Notes: generated by a model from the letters alone, not told the origin. A DNA stretch of 64,000 nt from Cyclobacteriaceae bacterium (GCA_016787565.1 JAEUUG010000018.1:1-64000), one strand, 5' to 3'. Counted from the stretch's first letter, positions 8,936 to 18,592 are shown. Program-made: numbers and translations.

Positions 8936-11215
8936 ATGCGTTTTACAACTTTCATCTTATTTTTTATCCTATCCATCATTGGTCATGCTCAGGTTATTAA
9001 CCGAGCCGAATATTTTATTGATGCCGATCCCGGACACGGAAACGGTACTGCGGTTGCCGTGAGTTCACCCGCTGCATCCGTCAATTTCAATTTTACCATC
9101 CCAACGAATTCATTGAGTACGGGTTTTCACATTGCAGGCTTTCGAACACGTTCCAGTGTAACAGGCTTTTGGAGTCATGCCATGTACCAGGCCTTCTACA
9201 TTGTTCCTCCAATTTCGAACATACCGGCTACCAGTCTTACACGGGCTGAATATTTTATCGACACGGATCCCGGATTTGGAAATGGAACGAACCTTCCTAT
9301 TACTGCCGGGGCGACAATAAATTTTGCGTTCACCGTTCCAGTGAATTCCCTCACACCGGGATTTCATACACTGCATGTACGCACCCGCGATAACTCCGCG
9401 CGATGGGCACATGCGCATATCCAAACATTTTACATTGTTCCTCCTGTAACACCTCCGGGGGCAGTCAATCTAACCAAAGCAGAATATTTTTTTGATACAG
9501 ACCCCGGACAAGGAAACGGAACGCCCATTGCGCTTACTGCCAGCAGCACACAAAACAATGCGCTTGCTATTCCCATCACCGGATTGAGTGAAGGTTTTCA
9601 CCGATTGAATATCCGGTATAAAAACAACGCTAACCCTGCATCGTGGAGCCATGCTCTTCAGGGAACGTTCTACGTTATACCTGCGTCATCGCTTCCTTCG
9701 CAAAACATTACACGCATCGAATATTTTATCGATACCGATCCGGGTTATGGTCAGGCCAATGCGATAAGTTTTACATCAGCACCTTCGGTGGATCAACTCG
9801 CAACGATAAATTTAACCAGCGTGCCTTCGGGTAATCATATACTCTATGCACGGGCAAAAGATGATAAAGGATTCTGGAGCGATATTGTCAGCTCACCGTT
9901 TACCATTGCCAACTGTGTTCCTCCAGCCCAACCTGTTGCTGCTGATCAATCCAGGTGCAATGCGGGAACGGTTACCTTCACGGCTACCGGTGCAACCGGT
10001 TCGCAGGTGTACCGATGGTATGATGATCCCGTAGCCGGAACATTGCTTTTCACTGGTGCCGCATACACCACCACATCGCTTTCAACAACACAAACTTTTT
10101 ACGCTACCATTTATGATCCTATTACCCTTTGCGAAAGCGCACGCAAACCTGTCATCGCCACCGTTACCATTATTCCGAAACCATCTGTTAACCCCTCCGG
10201 GGATTTGAGTTTCTGCGAAGGCAGTTCAATTTTTCTATCCGCTCCAGTCGGAGCAACACAATACCTCTGGTCGAATGGACAAACAACTCAACAAATTTTG
10301 GTGAACACCAGTGGAAAATATACGGTGCAAACCGGAAACGGAACGTGCCTGAGTCCTGCGTCTGATACCGTGCGTGTTACCACCATTCCTTCACCTGTAA
10401 AACCAGTTATTACGATTACAGGAAACACAACTATTTGTGGAACAGGTTCAGTTGATTTATCGGGCCCCGCAGGCTTTGAATATGTTTGGTCTAATGGAGC
10501 AACTACACAGTCGATTACGGTAACGCAAACCGGAGTTTTCTTTCTCATTGCAAAAGCGTCAGGCAACTGCCCGAGTTTTCCTTCTGATCCGGTTGTGGTG
10601 AGTGTACTAACTCCACCGTGTGGAGGAGGCGGACCAACTAACCAGCCACCGGCCATCAACAACGCACCACTGGCCAGTACAATTGAAGGCGTGCTGACGC
10701 TTGATCTCACAACCATTGTGAGCGACCCGGATAATAATGTTGACTACCCATCGCTACGGCTGATCAGTACTACGACAGCACGTGGTGCCACCGCATATAT
10801 CGATGCTGCATATAATCTTGTCGTGAATTATGCCGGTCTTCCGTTCACTGGTGTGGATCGTATCACCCTCGAAGTTTGCGACCTGGCAGGTGCCTGTGTG
10901 CAACAAGTTCTCGATATAGAAGTAGTGGGTGGCGTTGTTGTGTACAATGGAATTTCACCCGATGGCGATGGCAAAAATGATTTTATGCTCATCAAATATA
11001 TTGATGTGGTGGAGGGCGCAACTCAAAATAAAGTCATGATACTGAACCGCTGGGGCGATGTGGTGTTTGATGTATCCAACTATAACAACCAGGATCGGGT
11101 ATTCCAGGGACTGAGTAACTCCGGAAGCGAACTTCCATCGGGAACATACTTTTATAAAATAGAATTCTCCGGTGGACTCCAGCCGCTGAATGGTTTCTTA
11201 ACCTTAATCCGGTAG
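8936..11215 (+). CDS. Large cell-surface protein with four ~79-residue repeats, Ig-like domains and a type B T9SS sorting domain
   Basis: This 759-residue protein has a signal peptide ending GHAQ. Four tandem repeats begin at nucleotides 9002, 9242, 9476 and 9713. Each starts with R/K-x-EYFIDTDPGxGNGT and ends with a W-[SA]-HA...FYIVPP-like strand, except the fourth, which ends WSDIVSSPFTI. An Ig-like domain with YRWYDDP follows, then two strand-rich blocks sharing the words LWSNG and VWSNG. The C-terminal ~90 residues (YNGISPDGDGKNDF to GFLTLIR) are the gliding-motility type B sorting domain that sends cargo through type IX secretion. The frame opens at a TTG (8915); ATG 8936, or 8924, fits the signal peptide. 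It is followed after 3 bp by a PorP/SprF gene, the usual partner of type B cargo. Confidence 0.9.
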   Translation: MRFTTFILFFILSIIGHAQVINRAEYFIDADPGHGNGTAVAVSSPAASVNFNFTIPTNSLSTGFHIAGFRTRSSVTGFWSHAMYQAFYIVPPISNIPATSLTRAEYFIDTDPGFGNGTNLPITAGATINFAFTVPVNSLTPGFHTLHVRTRDNSARWAHAHIQTFYIVPPVTPPGAVNLTKAEYFFDTDPGQGNGTPIALTASSTQNNALAIPITGLSEGFHRLNIRYKNNANPASWSHALQGTFYVIPASSLPSQNITRIEYFIDTDPGYGQANAISFTSAPSVDQLATINLTSVPSGNHILYARAKDDKGFWSDIVSSPFTIANCVPPAQPVAADQSRCNAGTVTFTATGATGSQVYRWYDDPVAGTLLFTGAAYTTTSLSTTQTFYATIYDPITLCESARKPVIATVTIIPKPSVNPSGDLSFCEGSSIFLSAPVGATQYLWSNGQTTQQILVNTSGKYTVQTGNGTCLSPASDTVRVTTIPSPVKPVITITGNTTICGTGSVDLSGPAGFEYVWSNGATTQSITVTQTGVFFLIAKASGNCPSFPSDPVVVSVLTPPCGGGGPTNQPPAINNAPLASTIEGVLTLDLTTIVSDPDNNVDYPSLRLISTTTARGATAYIDAAYNLVVNYAGLPFTGVDRITLEVCDLAGACVQQVLDIEVVGGVVVYNGISPDGDGKNDFMLIKYIDVVEGATQNKVMILNRWGDVVFDVSNYNNQDRVFQGLSNSGSELPSGTYFYKIEFSGGLQPLNGFLTLIR

Positions 11216-11218
11216 TCT

Positions 11219-12124
11219 ATGAAAAAGATTATACTTATCGGTTTACTCTTTCTAAATGGTGTAGTGAAAGGACAACAAGACCCTCTCTATTCTCAATACT
11301 TGTTTAATCCGTTCATCATCAATCCAGCGTATGCCGGTTACTCAAAAGATCTAAATGCGCTTGCAGCTTACCGATTACAGTGGGCCGGGTTTGAAGGAGC
11401 ACCTGTAACCATGAATGCTTCGGGCCATGTAGCATTGCATAGTAACCGTATGGGCTTAGGACTAACTCTGCTAAAAGATAATATAGGCAGCGATAAAACC
11501 ACCATGATTCAGGGATCATATGCCTACCACCTGTTGCTGGATAATAACCAGCGGATTTCCTTTGGCTTAAATGCCGGATTCGTCAACTACAGCATGGATT
11601 ACAGTACGCTCAAAATCGATGAATCTGATCCTAAGTTTCAAACCAACATCAGCGAATTTAAACCCACAGTTGGCGCAGGAATTTTATTCTCCTCCGATCG
11701 CTTCTTTATTGGTCTCTCTGTTCCAAAAATGTTAAAGAGTTCAACCAACGTAGACGGTGCACAGGTGATCTTGTACAACCAGCATCTCTATGCTCACCTG
11801 GCCTATCTCTTCACACTGAGTTCACGCTTAAAATTAAAACCCTTTGTATTAGCACGGGCGGTACAGGGTTCGCCTGTCAACCTTGATGCGGGTGTTTCCT
11901 TGCATGCTGACGATAGCTATACGCTTGGACTCTTCACACGAAGTTTACATACGTTTGGATTTCTTGCCAAAATAAACCTGGGTGATGTATTGCGATTGGG
12001 CTATGTCTTTGAACTCCCCACCAATCAATCGGTTGGCATGAACTATACATCACATGAAATAACACTCGGCATACGCATGCGCTTGCTCCGGTTTCATGAT
12101 ATTGCTGCGGTTACCGATTTTTAA
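11219..12124 (+). CDS. PorP/SprF family type IX secretion outer-membrane protein
   Basis: The 301-residue product has a signal peptide ending VKGQ, then the family hallmark QQDPLYSQYLFNPFIINPAYAGY, split here as QDPLYSQY...NPAYAG, and an outer-membrane barrel to a C-terminal IRMRLLRF. PorP/SprF proteins help secrete or anchor specific type B T9SS cargo and are usually encoded next to it. Here the start lies 3 bp after the stop of the type B protein, so the two are very probably co-translated. Because many paralogues occur per genome, the general family name is given rather than a gene symbol. Confidence 0.92.
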   Translation: MKKIILIGLLFLNGVVKGQQDPLYSQYLFNPFIINPAYAGYSKDLNALAAYRLQWAGFEGAPVTMNASGHVALHSNRMGLGLTLLKDNIGSDKTTMIQGSYAYHLLLDNNQRISFGLNAGFVNYSMDYSTLKIDESDPKFQTNISEFKPTVGAGILFSSDRFFIGLSVPKMLKSSTNVDGAQVILYNQHLYAHLAYLFTLSSRLKLKPFVLARAVQGSPVNLDAGVSLHADDSYTLGLFTRSLHTFGFLAKINLGDVLRLGYVFELPTNQSVGMNYTSHEITLGIRMRLLRFHDIAAVTDF

Positions 12125-12210
12125 AACCCAACTTACTCATCATACCAGAGACCAACTCAAAAATAGTTTTGTTAGTAGAATCTGGCAGACTGCCTTTCAA
12201 AAAAAAGTCG

Positions 12211-12240
12211 TCAGGCACCTTCAAGGTGTCAGACACCTTG
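12211..12240. repeat. Palindromic intergenic element
   Basis: CAAGGTGTC-A-GACACCTTG (12222-12240) has perfect 9-bp arms. The preceding CACCTT (12216-12221) can pair alternatively with AAGGTG (12223-12228), so two mutually exclusive hairpins are possible. On the minus strand the element is followed by a run of eight T, so it may help end transcription of the TPR gene. It differs from the triple-palindrome repeat at 334. Confidence 0.6.
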
Positions 12241-12266
12241 TTCACGGATGATTTTTACAATGGCTT

Positions 12267-13994
12267 CTAATACCGTGATGCGCTGATGGCTACATCCGAA
12301 TTTTTCCATGCCTGCGAAAAACGCTTTGCTGTGCTGACCATTTCCGTTTTCTTTCCCAACTTCAACTGGCATTGCTGCAAGCCGGTAAGCGACCAACCAT
12401 TTTCAGGATTTCTTTTTAAGTCTTGCAGGTAAACTTGTTCGCTTTCCGCGAACTTTCCAGTCTCCAGCAACGCAGCTCCTAAAAAGTGACGTGAGGGAAT
12501 TTTCCAATCCGGAGGCTCCATGTAGCGTAAATCATCTTCTGCTGTTACTGCTTCTTGCAACGCTTGTAGCCCCTCCTCAACGTTGCTTTGTTTGCGTAAC
12601 ACTTCACCACGAAGCAGATGCAACGGCACTTTTACAATATCCGACACAGGGTTAAACGAAAAATAAATTTGTTGCAAGGTATCGAGCTTGCAAAGTGAAT
12701 CAAGCTTTACAAGCTCGTGTTGTGCCTGTTGCAGGTAACCCGATCGCACGGAAGCCATGCCTCGTGCAAAATGCCACATGAGTTTAGCGTAGATAAGTTT
12801 ATCATCCGGTTCCGGAAGGGACAAGATATCATTCCACTTTCCGAAGCGTATAAATGCAATGAGAGGTTCAACACTAAAGTACTGGGCAAATACCGGATTA
12901 GATTCAGTAATGAGTCCGCCTTTGTAGGCGAGTTTCAAAGCTGTTTGTATGGCAAGCGAACTCCTACCTTCCATATACGAACTGTAACTGATGAAGTCCA
13001 CGTTATGCGGATAATATCCAAAGCGATACATGCCCCGGTTATCGGAATTTGCCAGGTACTCTTCATCTGCTTTTACAGCACGCTGATTCACTTCCACCGA
13101 TCGCGCGTACTGCCCTGTTCGCAGATAAATATGAGCCGGCATGTGAATGATATGGCCGGCACCCGGCATAGCATTTTCTAAAAATTGCGCACTGGGCAAT
13201 GCCTGTTCCGGCAACGGAGATGCCTCCACTAAATGAATGTATAAGTGATGCGCGCCCGGATGATTCGGAAATTGTTTCAGCGTTTTTTCCAAAACTGTTT
13301 TAGCTTCTGCTGTCGCGGCTTTAGGTGATCCATCTTTCTCCCAATAATCCCAGGGCATGGTATTCATGATAGCATCCGCACATAATGTTTGTGCCTCCAC
13401 ATTCGTGGGATATTTTTTTGCTAACTGAAGCATGGCCGAAGCATATGCCTGATTGAGCGAATCGCGGTTATCATACGCCTTGCCGTTGTACCGTGCAGCC
13501 ATGGCATCGATAAAATCTCTTTCCGTGGGGGAAACATAAGCCTTTTTTGCAATAGCTTTTTGAATGGATTCGTAAGCGATTCGCTCACGATCTTTTGGAT
13601 TGACATCATTCAGATTAGGACCGTACGCCAGGGCAAGTCCCCAGTACGCCATGGCGCAGTTCGCGTCCAACTGAATGGCTGCGCGAAAAGCCTGAATGGC
13701 TTCCCAATGATTAAAGGCATATACAAGTTTCAGGCCCTGCTCAAAATATGCCTGTGCCTCCAATGATGTTGTTGAAACCGGATAACGAAGGTCGCCCAGG
13801 CCGGGTAATAGCCGCGCCTTTTGTATTAGCGTATCAGACCAATCATAGGTAAAAGATCCACACATGGTAATGGGGGTTGCAACGGGCTTAGCATAGAAAA
13901 TAGGCTCGACCGTGTCATTTTTTTTCCAGGCCCATAAAAGCAGAACCGTCAACACCAATACAGAAGTAATACAGAGTGAACTTTTTCTCATCAT
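12267..13994 (-). CDS. Membrane-anchored TPR protein with conserved histidine motifs
   Basis: The 575-residue product has an N-terminal membrane anchor or signal (residues 8-25), then TPR-like helical pairs across most of its length (EAQAYFEQGLKL, AIQAFRAAIQLD, CAMAYWGLALAYG, and again near the C-terminus). Between them are histidine-rich motifs HPGAHHLYIHLVE and GHIIHMPAHIYLRTG, which look too ordered to be chance and could bind a metal. I know this as a widespread family of TPR proteins without an assigned activity. The frame extends to 14063, but the tandem ATGs at 13994/13991 precede the membrane segment and are preferred. It diverges from the peptidase gene. Confidence 0.8.
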   Translation of the reverse strand: MMRKSSLCITSVLVLTVLLLWAWKKNDTVEPIFYAKPVATPITMCGSFTYDWSDTLIQKARLLPGLGDLRYPVSTTSLEAQAYFEQGLKLVYAFNHWEAIQAFRAAIQLDANCAMAYWGLALAYGPNLNDVNPKDRERIAYESIQKAIAKKAYVSPTERDFIDAMAARYNGKAYDNRDSLNQAYASAMLQLAKKYPTNVEAQTLCADAIMNTMPWDYWEKDGSPKAATAEAKTVLEKTLKQFPNHPGAHHLYIHLVEASPLPEQALPSAQFLENAMPGAGHIIHMPAHIYLRTGQYARSVEVNQRAVKADEEYLANSDNRGMYRFGYYPHNVDFISYSSYMEGRSSLAIQTALKLAYKGGLITESNPVFAQYFSVEPLIAFIRFGKWNDILSLPEPDDKLIYAKLMWHFARGMASVRSGYLQQAQHELVKLDSLCKLDTLQQIYFSFNPVSDIVKVPLHLLRGEVLRKQSNVEEGLQALQEAVTAEDDLRYMEPPDWKIPSRHFLGAALLETGKFAESEQVYLQDLKRNPENGWSLTGLQQCQLKLGKKTEMVSTAKRFSQAWKNSDVAISASRY

Positions 13995-14105
13995 AATTGG
14001 AAATTTTAAGGTGGGTAAATCCATCAACTTCACATCCTGATAGGAAAAGTTACAAAAAAACATTCAGTCGAGAAGGGTTTAGTACATTTCAGTTCACAGA
14101 ATTAT

Positions 14106-14118
14106 CCCGATATTCGGG
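14106..14118. promoter_or_regulatory. Small inverted repeat in the leader of the peptidase gene
   Basis: CCCGA-TAT-TCGGG forms a 5-bp hairpin 16 bp upstream of the peptidase ATG in the 140-bp divergent intergenic region. It could be an operator or leader hairpin. No full promoter could be assigned in either direction here. Confidence 0.2.
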
Positions 14119-14134
14119 CTTCAAAAAAATTAGT

Positions 14135-16270
14135 ATGAGAGCCCAATTAAAAATTACCGGTATACTAGTGCTCATTCTGCTTGTTGCGGGGTGTGCACCG
14201 AAAAAAGAATTTTCCTATCCGCAGGTAGAACCTCCGATAGCGGAGAAACAACCTTTTGAGATTGTTTCCAAACACGGCCATAAACGCATTGATGACTATT
14301 ACTGGCTGAAGAACAGGGAAGACTCATCGGTTATCGATTATCTCAAAGCGGAGAACAACTATCGCGATACGATACTGGCGCATACCAAAACATTCCAGGA
14401 AAAACTCTTTGCCGAAATGAAGGGACGCATTAAAGAAAAAGATGAATCTGTTCCTTATAAACTTGACGACTACTTTTATTACACACGGTATGAGGATGGT
14501 GCCGAGTATCCGATTTATTGCCGGAAGAAAAATTCATTGGAAAATGCTGAGGAAATTATTGCTAACGGTAACGAACTGGGTAAAGGGCATGAGTACTTCA
14601 GTTTCTTCGCAGAAACAAGTCCAAACCATAACATTGCTGTGTTGGTTATGGATACCGTAGGCAGACGCTTTTACACGATCCGATTCAAAGACATGTTGAC
14701 CGGGAAAATGCTACCGGATAAAATTGATGGAACAACCGGAAACGTAGAATGGGCTAACGACAATAAAACCATATTGTATGGCAGGCAAGATCCTACTACC
14801 CTCCGCGCCAATCAAATTTTTAAACACACCATCGGCACCGACCCATCCAATGATGCAGTAGTCTTTGAAGAAAAAGATGAAACACTTTCGTGTGGTGTCG
14901 GTAAAACACGATCAAAAAAATACTTCATCATAGGTTCCAGTCGCACTGATGCCTCGGTGAATTATTACCTGGATGCTGATAAGGCTTCAGGCAAGCCAAT
15001 CCTTATAGAGCCACTTACAGAAAATGTAAATTACAGTGCTGACCATTACCATAATAAATTCTATATCCGTACCAACCTGGACGCAAAAAATTATCGAATA
15101 GTCGAAGCACCAGTAGCCACGCCAGGAAAAACCTATTGGAAAGATGTAATTCCCCACAGGGATAATATTTTCTTAGAGAATTACGAAATCTTCAAAGACT
15201 ACCTGGCACTTGAAGAATTAAGTGAAGGTCTTACTAAAATCAGGCTATTAAAATGGAGTGATCAAAGCGAACACACGGTTGACTTTGGTGAACCTACCTA
15301 CATGGCTGGTATCAGCAACAATCCGGATGTCAATTCCGGCTTGATCCAATATTATTATCAATCCATGACAACACCACCTTCCACATTTGATTTTGATATG
15401 ACCACACACGAGAAAAGACTTCTGAAGCAACGTGAAGTACTCGGTGGCTTTGATCCGGCATTATACCAGACAGAGCGTGTGATGGTTAAAGCGCGAGATG
15501 GTGTAAATGTCCCGGTATCCATCGTTTATCGAAAAGATAAATTTAAAAAAGATGGAACCAACCCCTGCTTCCAATATGCTTACGGATCGTACGGGTACAG
15601 CACTCCGGCTTTCTTTAGCTCTACTAGACTTAGTCTGCTTGATCGCGGATTTGTATATGCCATCGCACACATTCGTGGCGGACAGGAAATGGGAGGCCAG
15701 TGGTATGAAGATGGAAAAATGATGAAAAAGAAAAACACGTTTACTGATTTCATCGACTGCTCACAATACCTCATCGATAACAAGTATTCAGCCTCCGATA
15801 AACTTTTTGCCAATGGCGGAAGCGCAGGTGGATTGTTAATGGGCGCGATAACCAACATGGCCCCTGAACTCTATAAAGGTATTATTGCCGATGTTCCTTT
15901 TGTGGATGTGATATCCACTATGATGGATGAAACCATTCCGCTCACCACCTTCGAATGGAAAGAGTGGGGCAATCCCAACATCAAAGAAGAGTATGACTAC
16001 ATGTTGTCCTACTCTCCGTATGACAATGTTGAAAAGAAAAACTACCCGAATTTACTTGTCACCACAGGCCTTCACGATAGCCAGGTACAATACTGGGAGC
16101 CCGCGAAATGGGTCGCTAAACTTCGTGACTTAAAAACAGATAATAACCTCCTGATTTTAAGTACGAACATGGATGCCGGACATGGTGGAGCTTCCGGCAG
16201 ATTTCAGGCACTAAAAGAAGAAGCACTAATGTACGCGTTTGTGTTCGACCTTATCGGAGTAAGGGATTAG
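14135..16270 (+). CDS. Prolyl oligopeptidase family (S9A) lipoprotein peptidase, oligopeptidase B-like
   Basis: The 711-residue product has a lipobox signal (ILLVAGC), so it is probably anchored in the envelope. An N-terminal beta-propeller region (about residues 70-430) precedes an alpha/beta-hydrolase domain. The catalytic triad is visible: Ser563 in GGSAGG, Asp648 in GLHDSQV and His683 in DAGHGG. The words YGSYG, HIRGGQEMG and QYWEPAKW are those of oligopeptidase B-type S9A enzymes, which cleave short peptides, often after basic residues; the exact specificity is not proven here. The frame opens at 13997, but only the ATG at 14135 places the lipobox correctly. The gene is followed by a strong terminator. 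Confidence 0.93.
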   Translation: MRAQLKITGILVLILLVAGCAPKKEFSYPQVEPPIAEKQPFEIVSKHGHKRIDDYYWLKNREDSSVIDYLKAENNYRDTILAHTKTFQEKLFAEMKGRIKEKDESVPYKLDDYFYYTRYEDGAEYPIYCRKKNSLENAEEIIANGNELGKGHEYFSFFAETSPNHNIAVLVMDTVGRRFYTIRFKDMLTGKMLPDKIDGTTGNVEWANDNKTILYGRQDPTTLRANQIFKHTIGTDPSNDAVVFEEKDETLSCGVGKTRSKKYFIIGSSRTDASVNYYLDADKASGKPILIEPLTENVNYSADHYHNKFYIRTNLDAKNYRIVEAPVATPGKTYWKDVIPHRDNIFLENYEIFKDYLALEELSEGLTKIRLLKWSDQSEHTVDFGEPTYMAGISNNPDVNSGLIQYYYQSMTTPPSTFDFDMTTHEKRLLKQREVLGGFDPALYQTERVMVKARDGVNVPVSIVYRKDKFKKDGTNPCFQYAYGSYGYSTPAFFSSTRLSLLDRGFVYAIAHIRGGQEMGGQWYEDGKMMKKKNTFTDFIDCSQYLIDNKYSASDKLFANGGSAGGLLMGAITNMAPELYKGIIADVPFVDVISTMMDETIPLTTFEWKEWGNPNIKEEYDYMLSYSPYDNVEKKNYPNLLVTTGLHDSQVQYWEPAKWVAKLRDLKTDNNLLILSTNMDAGHGGASGRFQALKEEALMYAFVFDLIGVRD

Positions 16271-16293
16271 GGACAACCATAAATTTTGAACTG

Positions 16294-16332
16294 AGCCGAA
16301 GCAAATACGACAATTTGCTTCGGCTTTTTTTT
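16294..16332 (+). terminator. Rho-independent terminator of the S9 peptidase gene
   Basis: A perfect 12-bp stem AGCCGAAGCAAA/TTTGCTTCGGCT encloses an 8-nt loop and is followed by eight T. It lies 23 bp after the peptidase stop. Confidence 0.92.
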
Positions 16333-16426
16333 GCCTTAACTCATGGCTTGATATACAGAATTTTCTTTTCAACATCCTGAATGAACTTCATTCTGTGTAA
16401 ATCGTTATGATAAACAAAAGAGCTAT

Positions 16427-16882
16427 ATGAAAATCAACGCTATTGCTTCCTTGGCAATTTTACTCTGGATAACACTCTTGATGGGTGCTTGCCAGAATGA
16501 TGAGCAGGTTGGGTCAGTTATTGGGCGATGGGAAGGCACAAAAATTTCAGCCTCCTTCAAACCAGATGGAATTCCTGCTTCCATTGATCAGGATGACGAC
16601 ACCTTTAACGCCATCATCGAATTTAAAGCCGATGGTTCAGTAATCTACGCAGATGATGGAGATGAGTATGACGGAACATGGGTACAAAACGGCAATACAC
16701 TTACACTTACCGTAAATGCTGACCTGACTTTTTTCGATTTATCAGGTACGGGTACAATAGAAGAAGCAACTGCTGAAAAGCTAACCCTTTATCTGGAGCG
16801 TAAAGGCGAATTTGATATTCCGGACTTCGGTGCCTTAAACGGAACTGTTAAAGCCAGAATTTATTTTCAGCGCATTCCTTAG
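16427..16882 (+). CDS. Small lipoprotein with a lipocalin-like domain
   Basis: The 151-residue product has a lipoprotein signal (ITLLMGAC). The short body has the lipocalin-like pattern of Bacteroidota lipoproteins: VIGRWEGTK, then a FKADGSVIY strand, [14 protein letters not shown], and a final ARIYFQRI strand. Its ligand is unknown. It forms its own unit after the upstream terminator, and its stop codon overlaps the stop of the convergent pyrD by 4 bp. Confidence 0.8.
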   Translation: MKINAIASLAILLWITLLMGACQNDEQVGSVIGRWEGTKISASFKPDGIPASIDQDDDTFNAIIEFKADGSVIYADDGDEYDGTWVQNGNTLTLTVNADLTFFDLSGTGTIEEATAEKLTLYLERKGEFDIPDFGALNGTVKARIYFQRIP

Positions 16883-17919
16883 AGTCCGCTATTGCAGAGA
16901 ATAGCTTTATTGATTCGTTTTATCATGGAGGGACCTTCATAAACAAATCCGGTATATACCTGAATAAGATCAGCGCCTGCTTTCAATTTTTCCAGTGCAT
17001 CGTTAACCGTCATAATGCCCCCGACACCAATAATCGGATAATCTTTTCCTAATCTTTCTCGCAGGTAACGAATCACTTCATTCGATCGGTTGGCGAGCGG
17101 CTTGCCACTGAGTCCTCCGCTTCCAATCTTTTTCACTGCAGGAGCTGCAGTTGTCAAACCTTCACGTGAAATTGTAGTGTTGGTAGCAATTACACCATCT
17201 GTTTTTGTTTCTTTCAGAATGTCAATGATATCATCGAGTTGCGTGTCCGTCAGATCAGGTGCAATTTTCAGCAACACAGGCTTATATACTTTTTGTGATT
17301 TACTCAGTGCAATTACATCCTCTAATAATTTCAACAACGGCTCCTTTTCCTGTAGTTCACGCAGGCCTGGTGTGTTGGGTGAACTCACATTCACCACAAA
17401 ATAATCGACATAAGGATGAAGAGCTGAAACACAGTGTGCGTAGTCATCAATGGCGTTCTCATTGGGTGTACTTTTATTTTTGCCAATGTTTCCACCCACA
17501 ACAACCGAAGATTTCCGTTTCCGCAATCGCTCCACTGCAGCATCCACACCACCATTGTTAAAACCCATCCTGTTGATCAGCGCTCCATCATCGGGCAATC
17601 GAAACAACCGGGGTTTCTCATTGCCGGGCTGCGCTTTAGGTGTTAGCGTTCCGATTTCGATAAATCCAAAGCCAAACCCTGCTAGTTCATCAATCAATGT
17701 AGCATCCTTATCAAATCCTGCGGCCAGCCCTACCGGATTTTTAAACTTCAAGCCTAGAATATTTTTTTCCAATGCTGGATTTTGGTAGTCAAATAAAAGC
17801 CGAAGCAAAGAGGTAAAGCCTGGGATTTTTCCTTTAATTCTTAATACCGAAAAGACGAAGTGGTGGATTTTTTCAGGATCGAACAGAAATAAAATTGGCC
17901 TGATCAAAAACGTATACAT
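16879..17919 (-). CDS. pyrD: Dihydroorotate dehydrogenase (quinone), class 2
   Basis: It catalyses oxidation of dihydroorotate to orotate in pyrimidine synthesis, passing electrons from FMN to membrane quinone. The 346-residue length and the N-terminal amphipathic extension ([13 protein letters not shown]) are those of the membrane-associated class 2 enzymes. [21 protein letters not shown] and [12 protein letters not shown] are visible, with the catalytic base Ser in the last motif; KIAPDL, NTT, GGLSG and GVGGI contribute to FMN binding. It is a monocistronic minus-strand gene whose end overlaps the convergent lipoprotein gene. Confidence 0.97.
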   Translation of the reverse strand: MYTFLIRPILFLFDPEKIHHFVFSVLRIKGKIPGFTSLLRLLFDYQNPALEKNILGLKFKNPVGLAAGFDKDATLIDELAGFGFGFIEIGTLTPKAQPGNEKPRLFRLPDDGALINRMGFNNGGVDAAVERLRKRKSSVVVGGNIGKNKSTPNENAIDDYAHCVSALHPYVDYFVVNVSSPNTPGLRELQEKEPLLKLLEDVIALSKSQKVYKPVLLKIAPDLTDTQLDDIIDILKETKTDGVIATNTTISREGLTTAAPAVKKIGSGGLSGKPLANRSNEVIRYLRERLGKDYPIIGVGGIMTVNDALEKLKAGADLIQVYTGFVYEGPSMIKRINKAILCNSGL

Positions 17920-17976
17920 AGGGACTCAAATATAAAGGGATTAATTCACAGCCTGTGAAATGCGGTGAACTTTTAA

Positions 17977-18009
17977 ATAGAAAAGCCGGACTTCCAATGG
18001 AAATCCGGC
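17977..18009 (-). terminator. Rho-independent terminator of the small barrel gene
   Basis: On the minus strand GCCGGATTTCC/GGAAGTCCGGC forms an 11-bp stem with one mismatch and a 3-nt loop, followed by TTTTCTATT. It lies 23 bp after the stop of the gene at 18033. Confidence 0.8.
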
Positions 18010-18032
18010 CATGCTTATCAAAGTATTAACTT

Positions 18033-18572
18033 TTAAAGTTTGAACGTTACCCCTAAAACAAGGGGTGATAAGCCAATACCCAACTCACCAAATCCCGCAA
18101 ACTTATCTGAAAAATAATAGCGCGCACCAGCATAGATACCACTTCGCACACCGCCATCATAGCTGTCGGAATAATTATTTCCAGAACCACCATCATACGT
18201 ATAGCTTGATGATACAAAGCCTAAAAACACGCCAGCGTACGGATCGAACTTATCATTCTTAACTTTTAATAGTTTGGCAAAATGATACGTGCCCCGCGCA
18301 CCGAAATCGATAAAGTTATAATGGTAATCATAACCAAAGTAACCATAATCCCAGCGCGTGTAGGCCAGGTACGGCCCAACAGCAATTTCGTCTGTTATCG
18401 AGAACTCGGCATTGGCAGTGAGGGAAACGCCTCCGGCATAATAGTAACCAAAACCCAGCCCTGCATTAATGAGCACATTACCTTTTTGAACCTGTGCCGC
18501 TGCATCAAACTGAATGAGGGAAAGAAATACAAGCAACAAGGCTGAAATACCAACACGTTTAATTTTTCTCAT
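18033..18572 (-). CDS. Small outer-membrane beta-barrel protein
   Basis: The 179-residue product has a signal peptide ending DAAAQ. The rest is glycine- and tyrosine-rich alternating strands (GLGFGYYYAGG, VGPYLAYTRWDYGYFGYDY, PYAGVFLGF, SGIYAGARYYFSDKFAGFGELGIG) ending in a C-terminal strand VLGVTFKL, as expected of a small eight-stranded outer-membrane barrel. No specific function can be assigned. It is transcribed alone from a well-formed promoter and ended by a terminator. Confidence 0.82.
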   Translation of the reverse strand: MRKIKRVGISALLLVFLSLIQFDAAAQVQKGNVLINAGLGFGYYYAGGVSLTANAEFSITDEIAVGPYLAYTRWDYGYFGYDYHYNFIDFGARGTYHFAKLLKVKNDKFDPYAGVFLGFVSSSYTYDGGSGNNYSDSYDGGVRSGIYAGARYYFSDKFAGFGELGIGLSPLVLGVTFKL

Positions 18573-18592
18573 AGTCTTATTTTTTGTTTGCG

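Noticed and set aside
10288..10716. 142-codon open frame on the minus strand
   Set aside because: It lies inside the type B T9SS protein gene, antisense to it, with no signal or domain, so it is a shadow of the real gene.
12717..13181. 154-codon open frame on the plus strand
   Set aside because: It is antisense to the TPR gene, with no credible start context or domain.
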